Assembly: GCA_900073065.1 (NCBI GenBank)
Contig: FJOG01000034.1
Location: forward strand, 506,580 to 570,579
Reading direction: 5' to 3'
Length of the DNA: 64,000 nucleotides
DNA from: Phialocephala subalpina
Lineage: Eukaryota; Ascomycota; Leotiomycetes; Helotiales; Mollisiaceae
The notes beneath the pieces were generated by a model. It worked only from the letters and a program-made list of their open reading frames with translations, made no database searches and was not told the DNA's origin. The translations under genes and the position numbers were made by a program. Of this stretch, positions 23,501 to 33,938 are shown one piece after another (position 1 is the stretch's first letter; each line of letters starts with the position of its first letter).

Positions 23501-25180
23501 TTGACCCATCTCATAAAGTATTTAACGCAAGTAATAATAGTTGCTTATTTGAAATCTGAGAGCGGGAAGACGTGATTCATTTGGCAGACGTCGCAATAGA
23601 GATAAAAGATCTTGGACTTGTCTCTATCGCTCTCCTCCATATAAATCCAATCACCGGTGATGCGGTAGTAAAGGTGACGTCCTCGTTTTATTAGTCTACA
23701 AAAGACGATTTCGTGAGCTCCAGCGAGTCTACAAACTTCGCAGATACAGCCAAGTTCGTGGGTCGTAATCTCACAACCGATTGCTTATTGCGGTAAGTGA
23801 GAGAGTGCCTTTATATACAAGTGCCCCATTCGGCCATGCCACTTCCTAGCCGTAGCTTTTGCCGCGCGGAGAGGTTAACGCGAATTCTGCGCAGTGTAGA
23901 CGTGATTGTCTACCCAATTAATAACGTGGTTTAATCTAGGAGATGGCGAGTTGTATTCCAATACCCACTGGTTTTCCCGAAATAGTGTCCAGTATATCAT
24001 GCCATCAGCGCACTTAAGTAGCTCGTTTTCCATGTCTTATATGATGCCTTTGGCCTTAAGCAGACGGAGACTAATAATAGTAAGCGGGAAATTAGGACAG
24101 AAAGCAACGTTTGTAACAGTGATCTTCCTTCCTTTTGGGTAACTCGGACATTGGACTAAAATCGTGATATTTCCCCAGCTATAAACCGTAGCCGCGCTAT
24201 TGCTTATTCCGAGCGTTTCTCCGATAGCGGCAGGGACAAAGTTCTCGAATTTGTCTTCATTATTTCCTACGTGGCACGTAGCACTAAAGTCCAAAATAAC
24301 ACTGTTCATAAGCGCGTCAAGTGCTCCAAACGATGAGGTGGCGTCCACGTTATAGGCCGAGTTGCTGTTGTCAGTAAGCTGGCTATTGTCGACTAGCTTA
24401 CTAGCGTCAAATTCACTGTCGTTGATATTTACAGCGCAGTAGCCTGGCAGCACCGGGAACACCGTATCTCCAAATTTCGAGACTAGTATCGGGGGCTTAC
24501 GCCCTGAGCTTTCCGCAGGAGGTTGAGGTGATGTAGTCTTTGCGTTCTACTGTTTATTGGCCTTCCTGCGTAGCCAATCGACTTTCCTTTGGACTTTCCA
24601 GTTGTTTTCCATCTTCTCGTCTACTTGTTTTTAAATGTTCGAGTCTAGTTTCCAACTTGGTTTCCGCTTGTTTTCTATGATGTATAGGCAGTCTTTGAAC
24701 TGGTGGATTGCGGTATATATGCAAGGTGTATTCTCGTAGTCTCTCCCCGTTCGTCCATTGAGAGTAGGCTGTTGTTGTTGTTGCTCTCTATTATCGGTAG
24801 TCGGGTAGGCATGCTGCACCCCTCGAACTCTCGGTCGGTCTAAGGTGTTCCTACGCCATTGTTAGTAGAGACGCAAAAGTTCTTTGAACGTCCATGGTAT
24901 TGTTTCCATTAGCAGCTCTTTCTCTATCATATCCGCAAAAGTAAGTGCAATCAGGTAGACTGCTTGAAGGAAATCATAGTGCGGTCTTAAATCATCGACC
25001 ATATCGGGGATTTTCAGCGCGACACCCTCGTCGTATGTAGAGTGCCACTCTCTTAGCCACGACTCGAGATCTGTCGACGATTTTGCTGTAGTCTTAAGCT
25101 TCTTCCATCTCTCCAAGATCTCACCTTTTTGCGCTCGATTTGACGGGGCAACCTCCAACTTCAAGTTGTGCATCATATGT
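20590..25180 (-). pseudogene. Copia gag-pol, with many stops
   Basis: Recognisable parts in coding order: gag helical region (about 25180-24860) and a degenerate Cys/His knuckle near 24700; protease near 24290, with ILDFSATCHV where ILDSGAS-type sequence is expected; integrase core (about 23850-22900) with KIDG and NGPAERTRG blocks; reverse transcriptase (about 22060-21480) with KARFVARGD, FDAVNAF and the catalytic YVDD near 21590; RNase H (about 21220-20900) with the final KPLSRQKHESF-like end near 20620. Stops interrupt most of it, several at sites where the family has Trp (for example KLK-stop-FLGI). No complete product is possible from this copy. Confidence 0.9.
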
Positions 25181-25835
25181 TAGGGCGTTTCGCAGTTGAA
25201 CGTATAAAGCAAGTATTTGTGGTCGATAGAAGCCTGGATAATTGCTCTCAAGCCTCTGTAGGCCTCGCTTTGCCGGTAGTAGGTCTTGAGCTCATATGAT
25301 TAAGTTTCCCTGAGTAATCTTAACTCCTCTTTTTCGTCTACGTCCAAGTCCGAGAACTTAGCCTTCCTAGTTAGAGAGACTATCCTCGCGCCCTTTAGCG
25401 TTGCTCGACCGTCTTCCGTGGGTGTAGTTGACGGCGTAATTATAATGTCTGCTTTGACATCTGCTAGCACTGGCATTAGTGGCTAAACTAGCTTTAAAAG
25501 CTGGTCTTAAGGTGTGTCCGGGTCGATATACCTCCACAGATCTTCCTTGTTTGCTCTCGTCTTCATAACTTCTCTCCATTTAATGTACGTGGCCCCTCCG
25601 GTCAAGATCACCGGAACAGGCTTCACCTCTGCCATTCTGCTGTGGTCGCGACAGCGAGCTCGCAGATTTTCCAATGAGGTGTGGGTATACGACGGACAAC
25701 TCCTCGTAGTCGCAGACGCTACTGATCAGGCAATCGTTGACTGTTTTAGTGGAGGTAGTCGAAGGAGACAGATTTCGGTGTTTTACCGGGTAGGCCAGAT
25801 GTGCGGTTATTTTAGTGATCAAACCTTGGGGAATT

Positions 25836-25848
25836 CCGGGCTCATAAC
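25836..25848 (-). other. Primer binding site matching the initiator tRNA-Met anticodon arm
   Basis: Immediately after the 5' LTR the element reads GTTATGAGCCCGG, complementary to the anticodon loop and stem (GGGCTCATAAC) of eukaryotic initiator tRNA-Met. This is the half-tRNA priming used by copia and Ty5-type elements rather than priming from the tRNA 3' end. Confidence 0.75.
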
Positions 25849-26020
25849 TATCAGATGCTACGAGGTCTAAGCATCATATTATGGGTAAAAGATCGTATTA
25901 TTAAGTCTGGAGAGCTAGCTAGGGAGGAGAGTGAGGATATAAGAGTCTGCGAGATTACCCCTGAACTATACTCCATATGGAATGAGAGTTTGACCCACTA
26001 CACGTGACCAGCAACTGACA
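25849..26020 (-). repeat. 5' LTR of the Copia element
   Basis: This direct repeat of 20098-20269 begins TGTCAGTTGC in element orientation. It keeps C at most positions where the other LTR has T, so it is the less mutated copy. Confidence 0.95.
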
Positions 26021-27175
26021 GATAGCTTCTCTGCCAGCCTCGACTGCTTCATGAATGATTTTGGCCGAATCTTGGTGGGACTCGCGCCCTGGTACCTCCT
26101 CCTCTTGCTCTACTTGAGCCGTAAGCCAGCAGCATAGATTGCTTAAGAACATAGCCCGTTCTCGACTTGTAGAATCGATCAAATGCAAAGCTTCCCGTAT
26201 GTCTTTGATTGACTCATGCAGATCACTTAGATCCCCCTTCGCCTCGTAACGATTTCCTAAAGCATTTCCCAAATTTGACAAGGCTAAGGCCGCGTCGTTG
26301 GGATTGCGAGAAGAGGAATCATAACTTTTTCTATACAGCTCAATTGCCTCTTCAAGATCTTTTTCTTCTCCAGTAAGTTGAAACTTATCAAGAAGGTGAT
26401 TTGCAAGTCCGCTGAGGTACATGGGGCGATCGATGTGCCTCTTAGGTGTTTTCTCGACCGCTAATCGTGCTTGTGAGAGTGCACTTTCCAAATCCTCCTC
26501 TTTTCCGTCCCTGTCAAATCTTTGTCCGAGCAAAGTAGCCAAGGTATGGGCAAACCCTGGGACACTCTCATCTTGGGCTGATAACAGCGATTCTTGTGCT
26601 TTCTGGATGGCTTCTTCCAACACTATCGGCGATCCTTCAATCTCGTATAAAGTTCCCAAGGAGTTGCTCAATGTACTTAAGTATTTGGGGCGTTCAATGT
26701 CTCCAAGGTCTAGATCGAGCAATGCTTCTCGACCCTTTTGAATAGAGACATGGAGATCGTCTATACTATTGCCATTGTTGATCTCAAATCTCATGCGATA
26801 TAAATTTGACAAGTTGCTCAATCTCCCCTTTCTTTCCACCGATTTCGGCTCAGCAAGCTCAACAGCACTTTCCAGTAAAGGGATGGATAAATCCAAGAAT
26901 TCTGATTCTTCTGTATCTTCGAACTTGAATGCGTAGAGATACGCAAGGGTATTCTGATAGCGGCCAAGCTGTGAGTCCTTTGGATTTACAGTACTTAGGA
27001 TTTCCTTGCTCAGGAGTATGGCTTCATCCAGATATTCAGTCTCCGATTCTGCTTCGTATCTATCACCAAGGAGTTGACAGAGATGATTCAGCATCTGAAG
27101 CTTGCTTGGATCGTCACGAGAAGACGACCTGATGCTCTCCCGCTGGGCTCTAATCGTCTCGTCCAAAGAATCCAT
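26021..27175 (-). pseudogene. TPR-CHAT protease gene, 5' part
   Basis: This segment encodes about 385 residues, starting MDSLDETIRAQRES, entirely of TPR-like helical repeats. Each is about 45 residues and contains patterns such as LSNLGNALGNRYEAKGD, LSGLANHLLDKFQLTGE and LSTLSNSLGTLYEIEGS. This superstructure is the sensing or scaffold half of fungal TPR-CHAT proteins. It ends at the Copia junction in the codons for GREAI, and the downstream part resumes KLYHEGSPD in the same frame. The start codon is the first Met after stops and lies 319 bp from the start of the divergent gene at 27495. Confidence 0.9.
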
Positions 27176-27494
27176 TGCAAAAAGCCTATGAAAGATTCCT
27201 TGAGCTTGTATTCACGAGAGCTCCGCAGGATGGTCGGTAGGTTTTACCGGTACTGATTCAAGTTGAAAGGTAGGATGTACGGGAGGGCAAAGACAGGAGG
27301 TCAAGCTCTGTGGCTGAGACATGCCACCTCATCAGCCAGGAACCCCGCCTCCCGATTAAGATTAGCTTCAAGCAGAGAATCGCACCTCAACCCACTTCTT
27401 GGGGCGCTCAACACGTTTTCATGTGTCCTTTCGATCTTCTCTGAATTGAAGATTAGGTCGACTATGAGACCTAGCATTACTTTAGACAGGGAAC
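27176..27494. promoter_or_regulatory. Shared divergent promoter of the CHAT gene and the 286-residue gene
   Basis: Only 319 bases separate the two divergent start codons, so both promoters must lie here or overlap. No specific site was recognised. Confidence 0.4.
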
Positions 27495-28355
27495 ATGGCC
27501 TCTACACAGTGGGTCCTTACGAACATTGCCCTCTCTTTGGGCACTGTCACTATTGGCAGCCTCGTTCCTAATATTCACCTCCCTCACAAAGACGCCCTTC
27601 GCGTTGCCGACCTAGTCCAAACGGATGACCTTCAAATACACCAGCAAAAGGCCTTTAAGGGACTGATGAACTCCTCGCAGAGTTCGTCCCTGCAGACACG
27701 AATCTCAAAATTGTTCTCCGCATCTGCCCACTCATCCTCACCCACGTCCAACGAGCTTGAAACCCGCGAAGGGAGGATATACGAACTCAAAAATCCCAAA
27801 GCCGTATTCAAGCAGTTGTGTACCTTACAATCAGCTAGGGACTGGCTCGAGGATGGGATAAGGGAGAACGAGAAGAGTTATTTCATCATCGGCATCAGTA
27901 CTTTTTTTGACGGAGCAATTAGCGTCAACAAGGCTCAGTCCAAAGGGCTCAGCACTGGCATTGAAGTTCCTATCGATGGAGGAGCCGTGAGTGGAGGTGC
28001 AGCTTTGATTGCTGGAGATATCGCAACTGTGGGACTATCAGCGTCACATGCGAGTAATCAGGAAAATGTGTTCTCCAGTACAGCTCCCGGGGAGCAAATT
28101 TATGCTGTCTGTTATAGGAGGGTTAAGTTTAAACCTCTAACAAAGAAAAGTGTGGATACTGCGCGCTTGGCCGACGGAGATTGTTGGGCATTTAGGGTTG
28201 ATGAGACTCGTGCCACGGCTGCCGAGGAGACATTTGTGCAGGTGGAACTTGATGATTGGACAGTGGTTGAGGATCATATGCTTCCCGGCACAAATATTGA
28301 GAGTGTAAAGGATGGTCAGCGAGAATTCTTTTGGTTGGAAAACAAGTCTCTTTGA
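27495..28355 (+). CDS. 286-residue protein divergent to TPR-CHAT; candidate fungal gasdermin-like (RCD-1/HET-Q1) pore former
   Basis: This single intact exon encodes 286 residues beginning MASTQWVLTNIALSLGTVTI. The N-terminus is hydrophobic. The middle alternates Gly/Ser with hydrophobic residues (SYFIIGISTFFDGAIS, then VSGGAALIAGDIATVGLSA) as in strands that could form membrane hairpins. An APGEQIYAVCYRRVKF segment follows, then a short acidic C-terminal region. Length matches fungal gasdermin-like proteins of about 280 residues. Known fungal gasdermin genes are often clustered with subtilisin-like or CHAT protease genes, and this ORF is head to head with a TPR-CHAT gene. I could not test homology, so the gasdermin call rests on size, pattern and neighbour. 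The ORF is free of stops, unlike most neighbours, so it may still be functional without its partner. Confidence 0.5.
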   Translation: MASTQWVLTNIALSLGTVTIGSLVPNIHLPHKDALRVADLVQTDDLQIHQQKAFKGLMNSSQSSSLQTRISKLFSASAHSSSPTSNELETREGRIYELKNPKAVFKQLCTLQSARDWLEDGIRENEKSYFIIGISTFFDGAISVNKAQSKGLSTGIEVPIDGGAVSGGAALIAGDIATVGLSASHASNQENVFSSTAPGEQIYAVCYRRVKFKPLTKKSVDTARLADGDCWAFRVDETRATAAEETFVQVELDDWTVVEDHMLPGTNIESVKDGQREFFWLENKSL

Positions 28356-28752
28356 ACGATACTTCCGGAGCGATGTCATCTTCTCAGGAATACTAGAGGT
28401 TTAATATGATTGGGAATAGACTCCGAATAATCATAAAATGCACTTGCGAACAGGTCTGGAGGACCCTTATGGCTGCTTAGGAGTCTAATGGAAATGTTTT
28501 AACTTTGCCATTTAGGTAATATATTCTTCCACTCTAATGCTTTCTGTTCTTGCTCTTCCTGGAAATTCTTTTTTAAATTTCCAGGCTAATGTTTGACGGA
28601 AGTAGAGACACACTACGGGGTAGCGGGCGTTCACCTTCCAAGCTTGTCAAGTTGCTGGAGTTCCTTGCTTGCGAAGTTGTGGCAGAAGAAATGAGCTTCT
28701 ATTCATTGCGTTGAGACGCGTTTGCATCGTCGACGTACCAAACAAACGAACA
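28356..28752. other. Intergenic, no gene seen
   Basis: This is the downstream flank of the 286-residue gene, convergent with the dead gene at 28753-29238. No feature is supported. Confidence 0.4.
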
Positions 28753-29238
28753 CTACACTTCCTTGATTCCCAATTGCTCTGGATCATTTTTGAGTTCCTG
28801 AATTACCTGCAACCCTGAATCCTTGTTGAACTTGTCGATAACCCTATGCAAGACACGAGAAGTGAACATCTGGCTCTCAGACTCCCACTTTTTTCTAGCA
28901 AGTATCTCCTCAACGTCAGCTTTCAACTCTTGTCAACGTTTCTAATGAGTTGCCAGAATCTTGTTGTACCATCTAAGCTTCTTTCTGGACATGATATGTA
29001 CCTCAGGATCTGCAGACCAGGCTTTCGACTTGGCTCCCGATTGTTCATACTGCTCGTCGATCTTCTTGAGCGTGTCGAGGACTAGGGGATAGGGATTTGT
29101 GGACCATTTTACTTCTTCTACTGCCCACTTACAATAGTTCTTAGGTATCTCGTTCAATGTGTCGATGATTATGGTATTCATGTCCGATTTGAGAACCTTA
29201 GAGACCGAGGCCCGCCCCTTGGATGAATTTGAAGACAA
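28753..29238 (-). pseudogene. Dead gene of unknown helical family, two internal stops
   Basis: A single frame of 162 codons runs from 29238 to a TAG at 28753. It is interrupted by a TAG and a TGA three codons apart near 28940, in a context (ATH-stop-KR-stop-QELKADVEE) where Trp would fit both stops. Both parts are similar in character: charged, helical, Lys/Glu-rich (EEILARKKWESESQMF). The lack of frameshifts and the stop types suggest G-to-A decay on the coding strand, as with RIP. I do not recognise the family. Confidence 0.45.
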
Positions 29239-29439
29239 GTTTTGGATTTATGTGTCTACCTGAAGCGAGGAGACCATCCTTCAGTTGATCAACTCCGGCG
29301 ATATTCCAAATCAATTTCTTGTCTGTCTCAAGACTCTCGACAATCGCTTCCTGTGAGCAAGTCAACCTTTAATCAAAGTATTTGGTCTTCCTTGTTGGGT
29401 GATACAGTACCGCGTCAGGAGTCTGAGCCAATTAAGCGA

Positions 29440-30665
29440 GAACGCGTAAAAACGCGTCTACGCGTTTTCTACTCCTTCCCTTCTACACAGCAAAATGCCT
29501 CCTCAACGCACTCCTCTAAGCAATTCCTTTGGGAATAGGCAATTTAATCATGAGCTTACTCTATATCAAAGAGGCGTTGCTATTAGTATGGCCATTAAAG
29601 GCGCCAAAATCCCCGAAGTCAAAGCCACCCTAAATTGCTCCCGCGGAGCCGTTCGAAGTACCTTCTTTCTCGCTTATTTATGCCCTAACGGAAAATCCTA
29701 ACCTCCAATCGGCGGACCGAAGTATTATATCAAAGCAGTAGAACGATTATTACTTCGATATATACGCGCAAACCCAAAAGATAACTATTTAGCTATCAAA
29801 AAGAAGCTTAATCTCGGAATAAACAAATTTACGGTTAATTAAATCCTCAAAAAATACAGTAGATATAATTAGAGAATTAAAAGGCGCTTATTCCTTACAA
29901 AGGAGAATGCGGTTAAGAGGTTAGCTTAGTGTTTAAAGAATAAAGGCAAAAACAAAAAGGAATAAGGAATATTCATATGGAGTAATAAGTGTTTAGTAAA
30001 GCGGGGGCGGGGAAAATAAACCGAATAAGTGTTTCGAACTACTAATTAAATATGGGATAAATCGATGATTTAAACCTATGATTATTATAAGAATATAAAA
30101 GTTATAATCTAAGGATACTTTTAGGATAATAAGAAAACTAATCGTTATATTATAAACCGAGATTTCGAGTTTAAAAAATATAAATACTCCGCTAACTTTT
30201 ATTTAGAGGTTCTTAATATAAAGGTTAAACTAATAGTTTAATCTTTAGAACCTAATTATATCTTTATATAAGATAATACTTTTATTCATCGAGTAATCAA
30301 AGTACGAAATTAGTTTACAGAAAATGGGATTATACAAATCGAAGATTAGCCTCTTTATTCCCTCGATTTAAACCCGATCGAGTATATTTAGTGGGAGCTC
30401 AAAAAGAGAGTTTTTGAGATGTTTCTAGAGATTACAAAAGATAAAAGTAAGAGTAAATATTCAAGATAACGACTTGAAAGTGCTTTATAAGCAGTATAGG
30501 ATACAATAAACAAGGAAGTCTTTGATAATTTAAAGGAGAGTATAGTTAACCGAATTAAGGTTTACATCGAGGCAAAGGGATGGCATATAAAATATTAAAG
30601 TGAGGTTTTAATATTTGCGGGTTATTTTTTTATCGAAAAGTAGTTGACTTATGCGCGTATTAATA
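29440..30665 (+). mobile_element. RIP-degraded Tc1/mariner-type DNA transposon
   Basis: An AT-rich block contains one transposase-like frame flanked by short sequences with ACGCGT/GCGCGT motifs (29435-29465 and about 30650) that may be remnants of terminal inverted repeats. Limits are approximate because no clear TA duplication could be fixed. Confidence 0.6.
29495..30598 (+). pseudogene. Tc1/mariner transposase, nonsense-riddled
   Basis: One frame of 368 codons, without any frameshift, carries about 20 stops. The N-terminal part looks like a helix-turn-helix DNA-binding domain (RGVAISMAIKGAKIPEVKA). The catalytic end retains the DDE-type signatures: DNTFIHRVIKV for the second Asp, and LYSLDLNPIEYI followed by WELKKRVFEMF, the classic YSPDLNPIE-W box. 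The stops replace likely Gln and Trp codons (CAG, CAA, TGG), all reachable by C-to-T change on one or other strand. Composition is strongly AT-biased compared with neighbours. The element is inactive. Confidence 0.85.
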
Positions 30666-30668
30666 GAA

Positions 30669-31163
30669 TCAATTAGATCTTAAATCAGACGGAAAATGGT
30701 AGAAATGCATGGATTTTTGTAAATTAGAATTATAATGGGGTGCGGGGTAAAAATATAAGGGCTTAGACTTATGACGTGGCACTGTAGAATGTAATCCTGC
30801 ACATACCAACTCTTTATCGAGGATTTTCTCCGTGAGGAACAACTCATAGAATTCCTTTCCTTGCACCTCAGTCCACTTCTCGTCTCCTAATGCAGAGTTG
30901 AAAACGGGTAGTAATCTGTTCGCTATATCATTCTCGAGGTCGGGATCTCTGTTCTTGACTCGCTTCAAGATGACGCGCATCTTCTCGATGAATATTTGGT
31001 TACCAGTAGATTCGTAGTACCTTGTCAGGATAGTGATTCTGAACCAAGCTGTTGCAGTTTCCTTGGTTCCCTCGAAAGCCTTTCGCATAACTTCGGGGAG
31101 ATCTTCAAAGTCGGACTGATGAATAAGTCGGTTTTCTCCAATAAGCCTAAGCTTCAAGAACAA
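30669..31163 (-). pseudogene. Truncated relative of the helical protein at 15473-16440
   Basis: The ORF (164 codons) contains FRITILTRYYESTGNQIFIEKMRVILKRVKNRDP, aligning with the first domain of the gene at 15473, then NRLLPVFNSALGDEKW and KEFYELFLTEK, which align with the region where that gene is frameshifted. Homology stops near 30800, just beside the Tc1/mariner remnant, so the C-terminal half appears lost. A GTATGT near 30800 may be an old intron donor. The 5' start is uncertain. Function unknown. Confidence 0.5.
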
Positions 31164-31805
31164 TGCCTTACCATTCTGACGCGAGTGATGTGATGTCTCA
31201 AAGTTGGGGAGGCCATTTGGCTGACAATCACCTGGAATGCAAAGGGTATTGAAGGGAGTAATCAGGGTTTCTATCTCTGCTAGACCTTTGAAGAAAAGTT
31301 GTACAATGTTATTTCGTTCTCAGCTCATCCTCATCACCCACACACCACAAAGTGGATTTTGTCAATGTTCTACGAATTCCAGGCCTATGAAAGCCAAAAT
31401 TCCATTAGCTAGCTTACTTCAATTCTCTTTAACTCCCAATGCCTCTAATTCCTTCGTATTCTTATGATTCTGCTTCCACTCCTAATTAAAGAGTTTACTC
31501 AGGCCAATTTTACTTGAGCGTAATAAGGGGCATGACCGTGCGCTAATAAATTACTAATACCTCACCAGATTTACTATAATTTTGGCATTATATATAGCTC
31601 TCAGCCACGACTAGATCATAGAATTCTTTCGTAAAAATGAGAAAATAATTGTGAAATATTCTCCTTTTGATTAGCAAACAAATTTTAAATTTTAGAATTA
31701 TGCACGTTATTGTGCATTAAATACCTCACCAAATAAACACAAAAACAACGTTCAAGTATTATCTGGCCGAGTATAGACCGCATACAAGCGCGCCTAGCAC
31801 CGCGA
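31164..31805. other. Intergenic, partly AT-rich
   Basis: No gene is supported. Bases 31480-31760 are AT-rich and may be old repeat remnant. Confidence 0.4.
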
Positions 31806-32425
31806 ATGTTTCAACGGGCAATGAATAACAACCCGCCGACATTGTCAAAGACTTTCCACTGCGGTCCAAGGCTTTCCGAAACCGTTCTCCCAGGGAACCA
31901 TCTCCGCCGTGCAGTCTTCCGGGACTGCAGCTGTACACTGTACGCCTGGCCCTCATATGGCGGAGTAGTGATTAAGGAGCAGGCAGATGCTGTCGACCTC
32001 ATGTTCCTGGGCCTGGACCAATTCGTGCCTCAGGAGGATCGTGATCCCGACCAAGGGAAGGAAGATGCATTCGCGGAGAGGTTGAAGAGAATTGGTGGAA
32101 GTGGTGGTTGAGTGAGATACGATATCTGGATGTGGTGGATTGCTAGATGGGCATGATGCCCTGGGATGAGATGGGCGAGGGAGACTCGGCGGATGAGGAA
32201 CTGATGAGGGCATTTTATGGCTGGGTTGGAACCAGTGTCATCGAAGACGAGAATGAGCATGGCGTTTGGATTCTGGATTGTCAGAATTTGTCAGAGATGG
32301 AGGAGGTGGTGGGGAGGTTGAAAATGGCGTTTAATGTGGAAGAACGATGCTTCGTTTTGGAGAAGTATCTTGGAGCGAAGTTGTACGGAAGTGTGGAGGA
32401 GTATGAAAGCCTTACGAGAGATTAG
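31806..32425 (+). pseudogene. Broken fungal hypothetical gene (WPSYGGVV family)
   Basis: The first part contains YAWPSYGGVVIKEQADAV and PQEDRDPDQGKEDAFAERL, a pattern I know from uncharacterised ascomycete proteins. Near 32095 a one-base shift moves the expected KWW continuation into another frame. An in-frame TAG follows near 32145, after which the third part (MMPWDEMGEGDSADEELM to the TAG at 32425) is open. A frameshift plus a stop makes this a pseudogene unless there are sequencing errors. Function unknown. Confidence 0.5.
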
Positions 32426-32776
32426 AAAGTGTTGAGGTGGAGAGATGGACATACCTTCGCGGGGAATGGGATGAAAATATACCATATGAATGACGAGTTT
32501 GATAGGACCTTGACTGAGATATCTCTGAGGAGTAAGGGAAGACTGCTACACAGAGGAGGATAGTGGCCCTTCAAAATTGTTATGGTCATGTCGATACTTT
32601 TTGTGCATTTTCAATCTCCCAACTTTCCCGAGACTGTCTTAAGCCCGCTTTTTGTGAGCAAGGACGACCGTTGGCCGCTGCCACCTACCTCCACTTTATG
32701 TAGCATCTCGGCTTAAACTAGCCTCCTTGATTTTCCTTGACAGGCTGGGCGATCGAGAATGCTGTTCTCGTGATTT
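32426..32776. other. Intergenic, no gene seen
   Basis: This is a 350-bp spacer between the broken gene and the 3' end of the YdcF-like gene. No feature is supported. Confidence 0.4.
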
Positions 32777-33938
32777 TCATCTACTCCTTCCCAAAGTCGC
32801 AACCAATCTCTTCCATGCCGCCTCAACCTCGTAAGGAACATCAACATGAGCAATGAACCCCTTCCCCTATACCCAAGATCCGATTAGCATTCCTTTTTCA
32901 AGCACTTCAATCACGATAGGAGAGTGTTATATGAGTCTTGGCACATTCAAGTATCGCGAAATATAGGAGAATATTGCTCAGAGCAGGTGAGCTTACATTG
33001 GGGCCATACCCTTCCACATCGTCTCTCAACCTGGGGACTTCTCCCGTAATCAGATCAAAGAATCTTTCCTTCTCCCACAGCTCCCTAGCTTCGAGGTGCG
33101 GTCGACCAACTTGCATATCTGAATGTCTCGGGATTTGTGGGATATTCTGATGTTCGATACCCATAGCATCCATATCCCATCTCATAGGCCAATCTGATCT
33201 CTCGTCTCTCAACAGCGGAATGAAGATCGGTGCACTCTTAATTTCTATATCGATGCCTTCGTAGGTTTTCTGAAATGAAGCAATGGTTCTCAAAGCCATA
33301 GTGGGATCCTGGACAATGATCATACTTTTTGGAGTCTCAATGTCGGTTTTCTCCAGAAGCTCTTTCGTTTTGGACGCATTTGCCCCACAATTCGTGCTCT
33401 GGTCTTCGACCAATATTCTGCATCCTCGAGAAGTGATCTTCTTTAAATCAAAGAAACTTGTGAGAATCTTTTCCAAGACTCGCGCTTCTGGTAGTCCTTC
33501 GATATCAGAAGCAACGGCATGGTATGTTGGATGTCGAGACACAGCTTGGTAAATGAGCGGGGTAGAATGTCCGATGCCACCGCAGAGAACAAGGGATTTC
33601 GTCAGGTCTGGGTGACGTTCTAAGATCTGAAAGAGCCTGGCAGTCTGATAGAGAACCGCGGAGGCACAGATTGTGATGCAATCTACTGGTGGATGTGATG
33701 CGAGGTCATTCACCTGCTCGTGGGCAAGGAACTCTGAGAGGAGATTGATATCGGACGTGGCTGGTGTCTTGGTGTTGGTGTTGGTGTCGGGTTTCATGGC
33801 TGCTTTGCTGTGCTGGCGGTCTCGAGTGCCTCTTGTTCTGCTTTGAGATAGAGTAGGATGTGAAACTCCTGGCAAGGCTGGGAGTTCGAAGACGCTGGTT
33901 GAGAGGTCGGAGATGCCCGATTGAGACGCGGTCGGCAA
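32777..33938 (-). CDS. YdcF-like (DUF218) family protein
   Basis: Exon 1 (32997-33938) and exon 2 (32777-32866) join in phase 0 to 343 residues. Family features are a nucleotide-fold start (ITICASAVLYQTARLF), LVLCGGIGHSTPLIYQ, and the conserved ILVEDQSTNCGANASKT block with its acidic and Asn residues; the last exon supplies GKGFIAHVDVPYEVE, typical of fungal members. Bacterial relatives (YdcF, SanA) bind nucleotide or act on envelope lipids; the fungal role is unknown. The first 47 residues look poorly conserved, so the Met at 33797 (MKPDTNTNTK) is an attractive alternative start. No damage is seen, in contrast to both flanks. Confidence 0.85.

Larger units (their letters stand above)
20098..26020 (-). 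mobile_element. Ty1/Copia LTR retrotransposon, degraded, inserted in the TPR-CHAT gene
   Basis: The 5.9-kb element is bounded by two 172-bp direct LTRs and a GATAG target duplication (20093-20097 and 26021-26025). Reading leftwards on the minus strand it carries gag, protease, integrase, reverse transcriptase and RNase H, the Copia order (integrase before RT). The primer binding site (25836-25848) abuts the 5' LTR and the polypurine tract (20270-20279) abuts the 3' LTR. The two LTRs differ at about seven positions, all transitions, mostly T in the left copy where the right has C. Internal stops are numerous, often at expected Trp codons, as after RIP. Confidence 0.93.
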
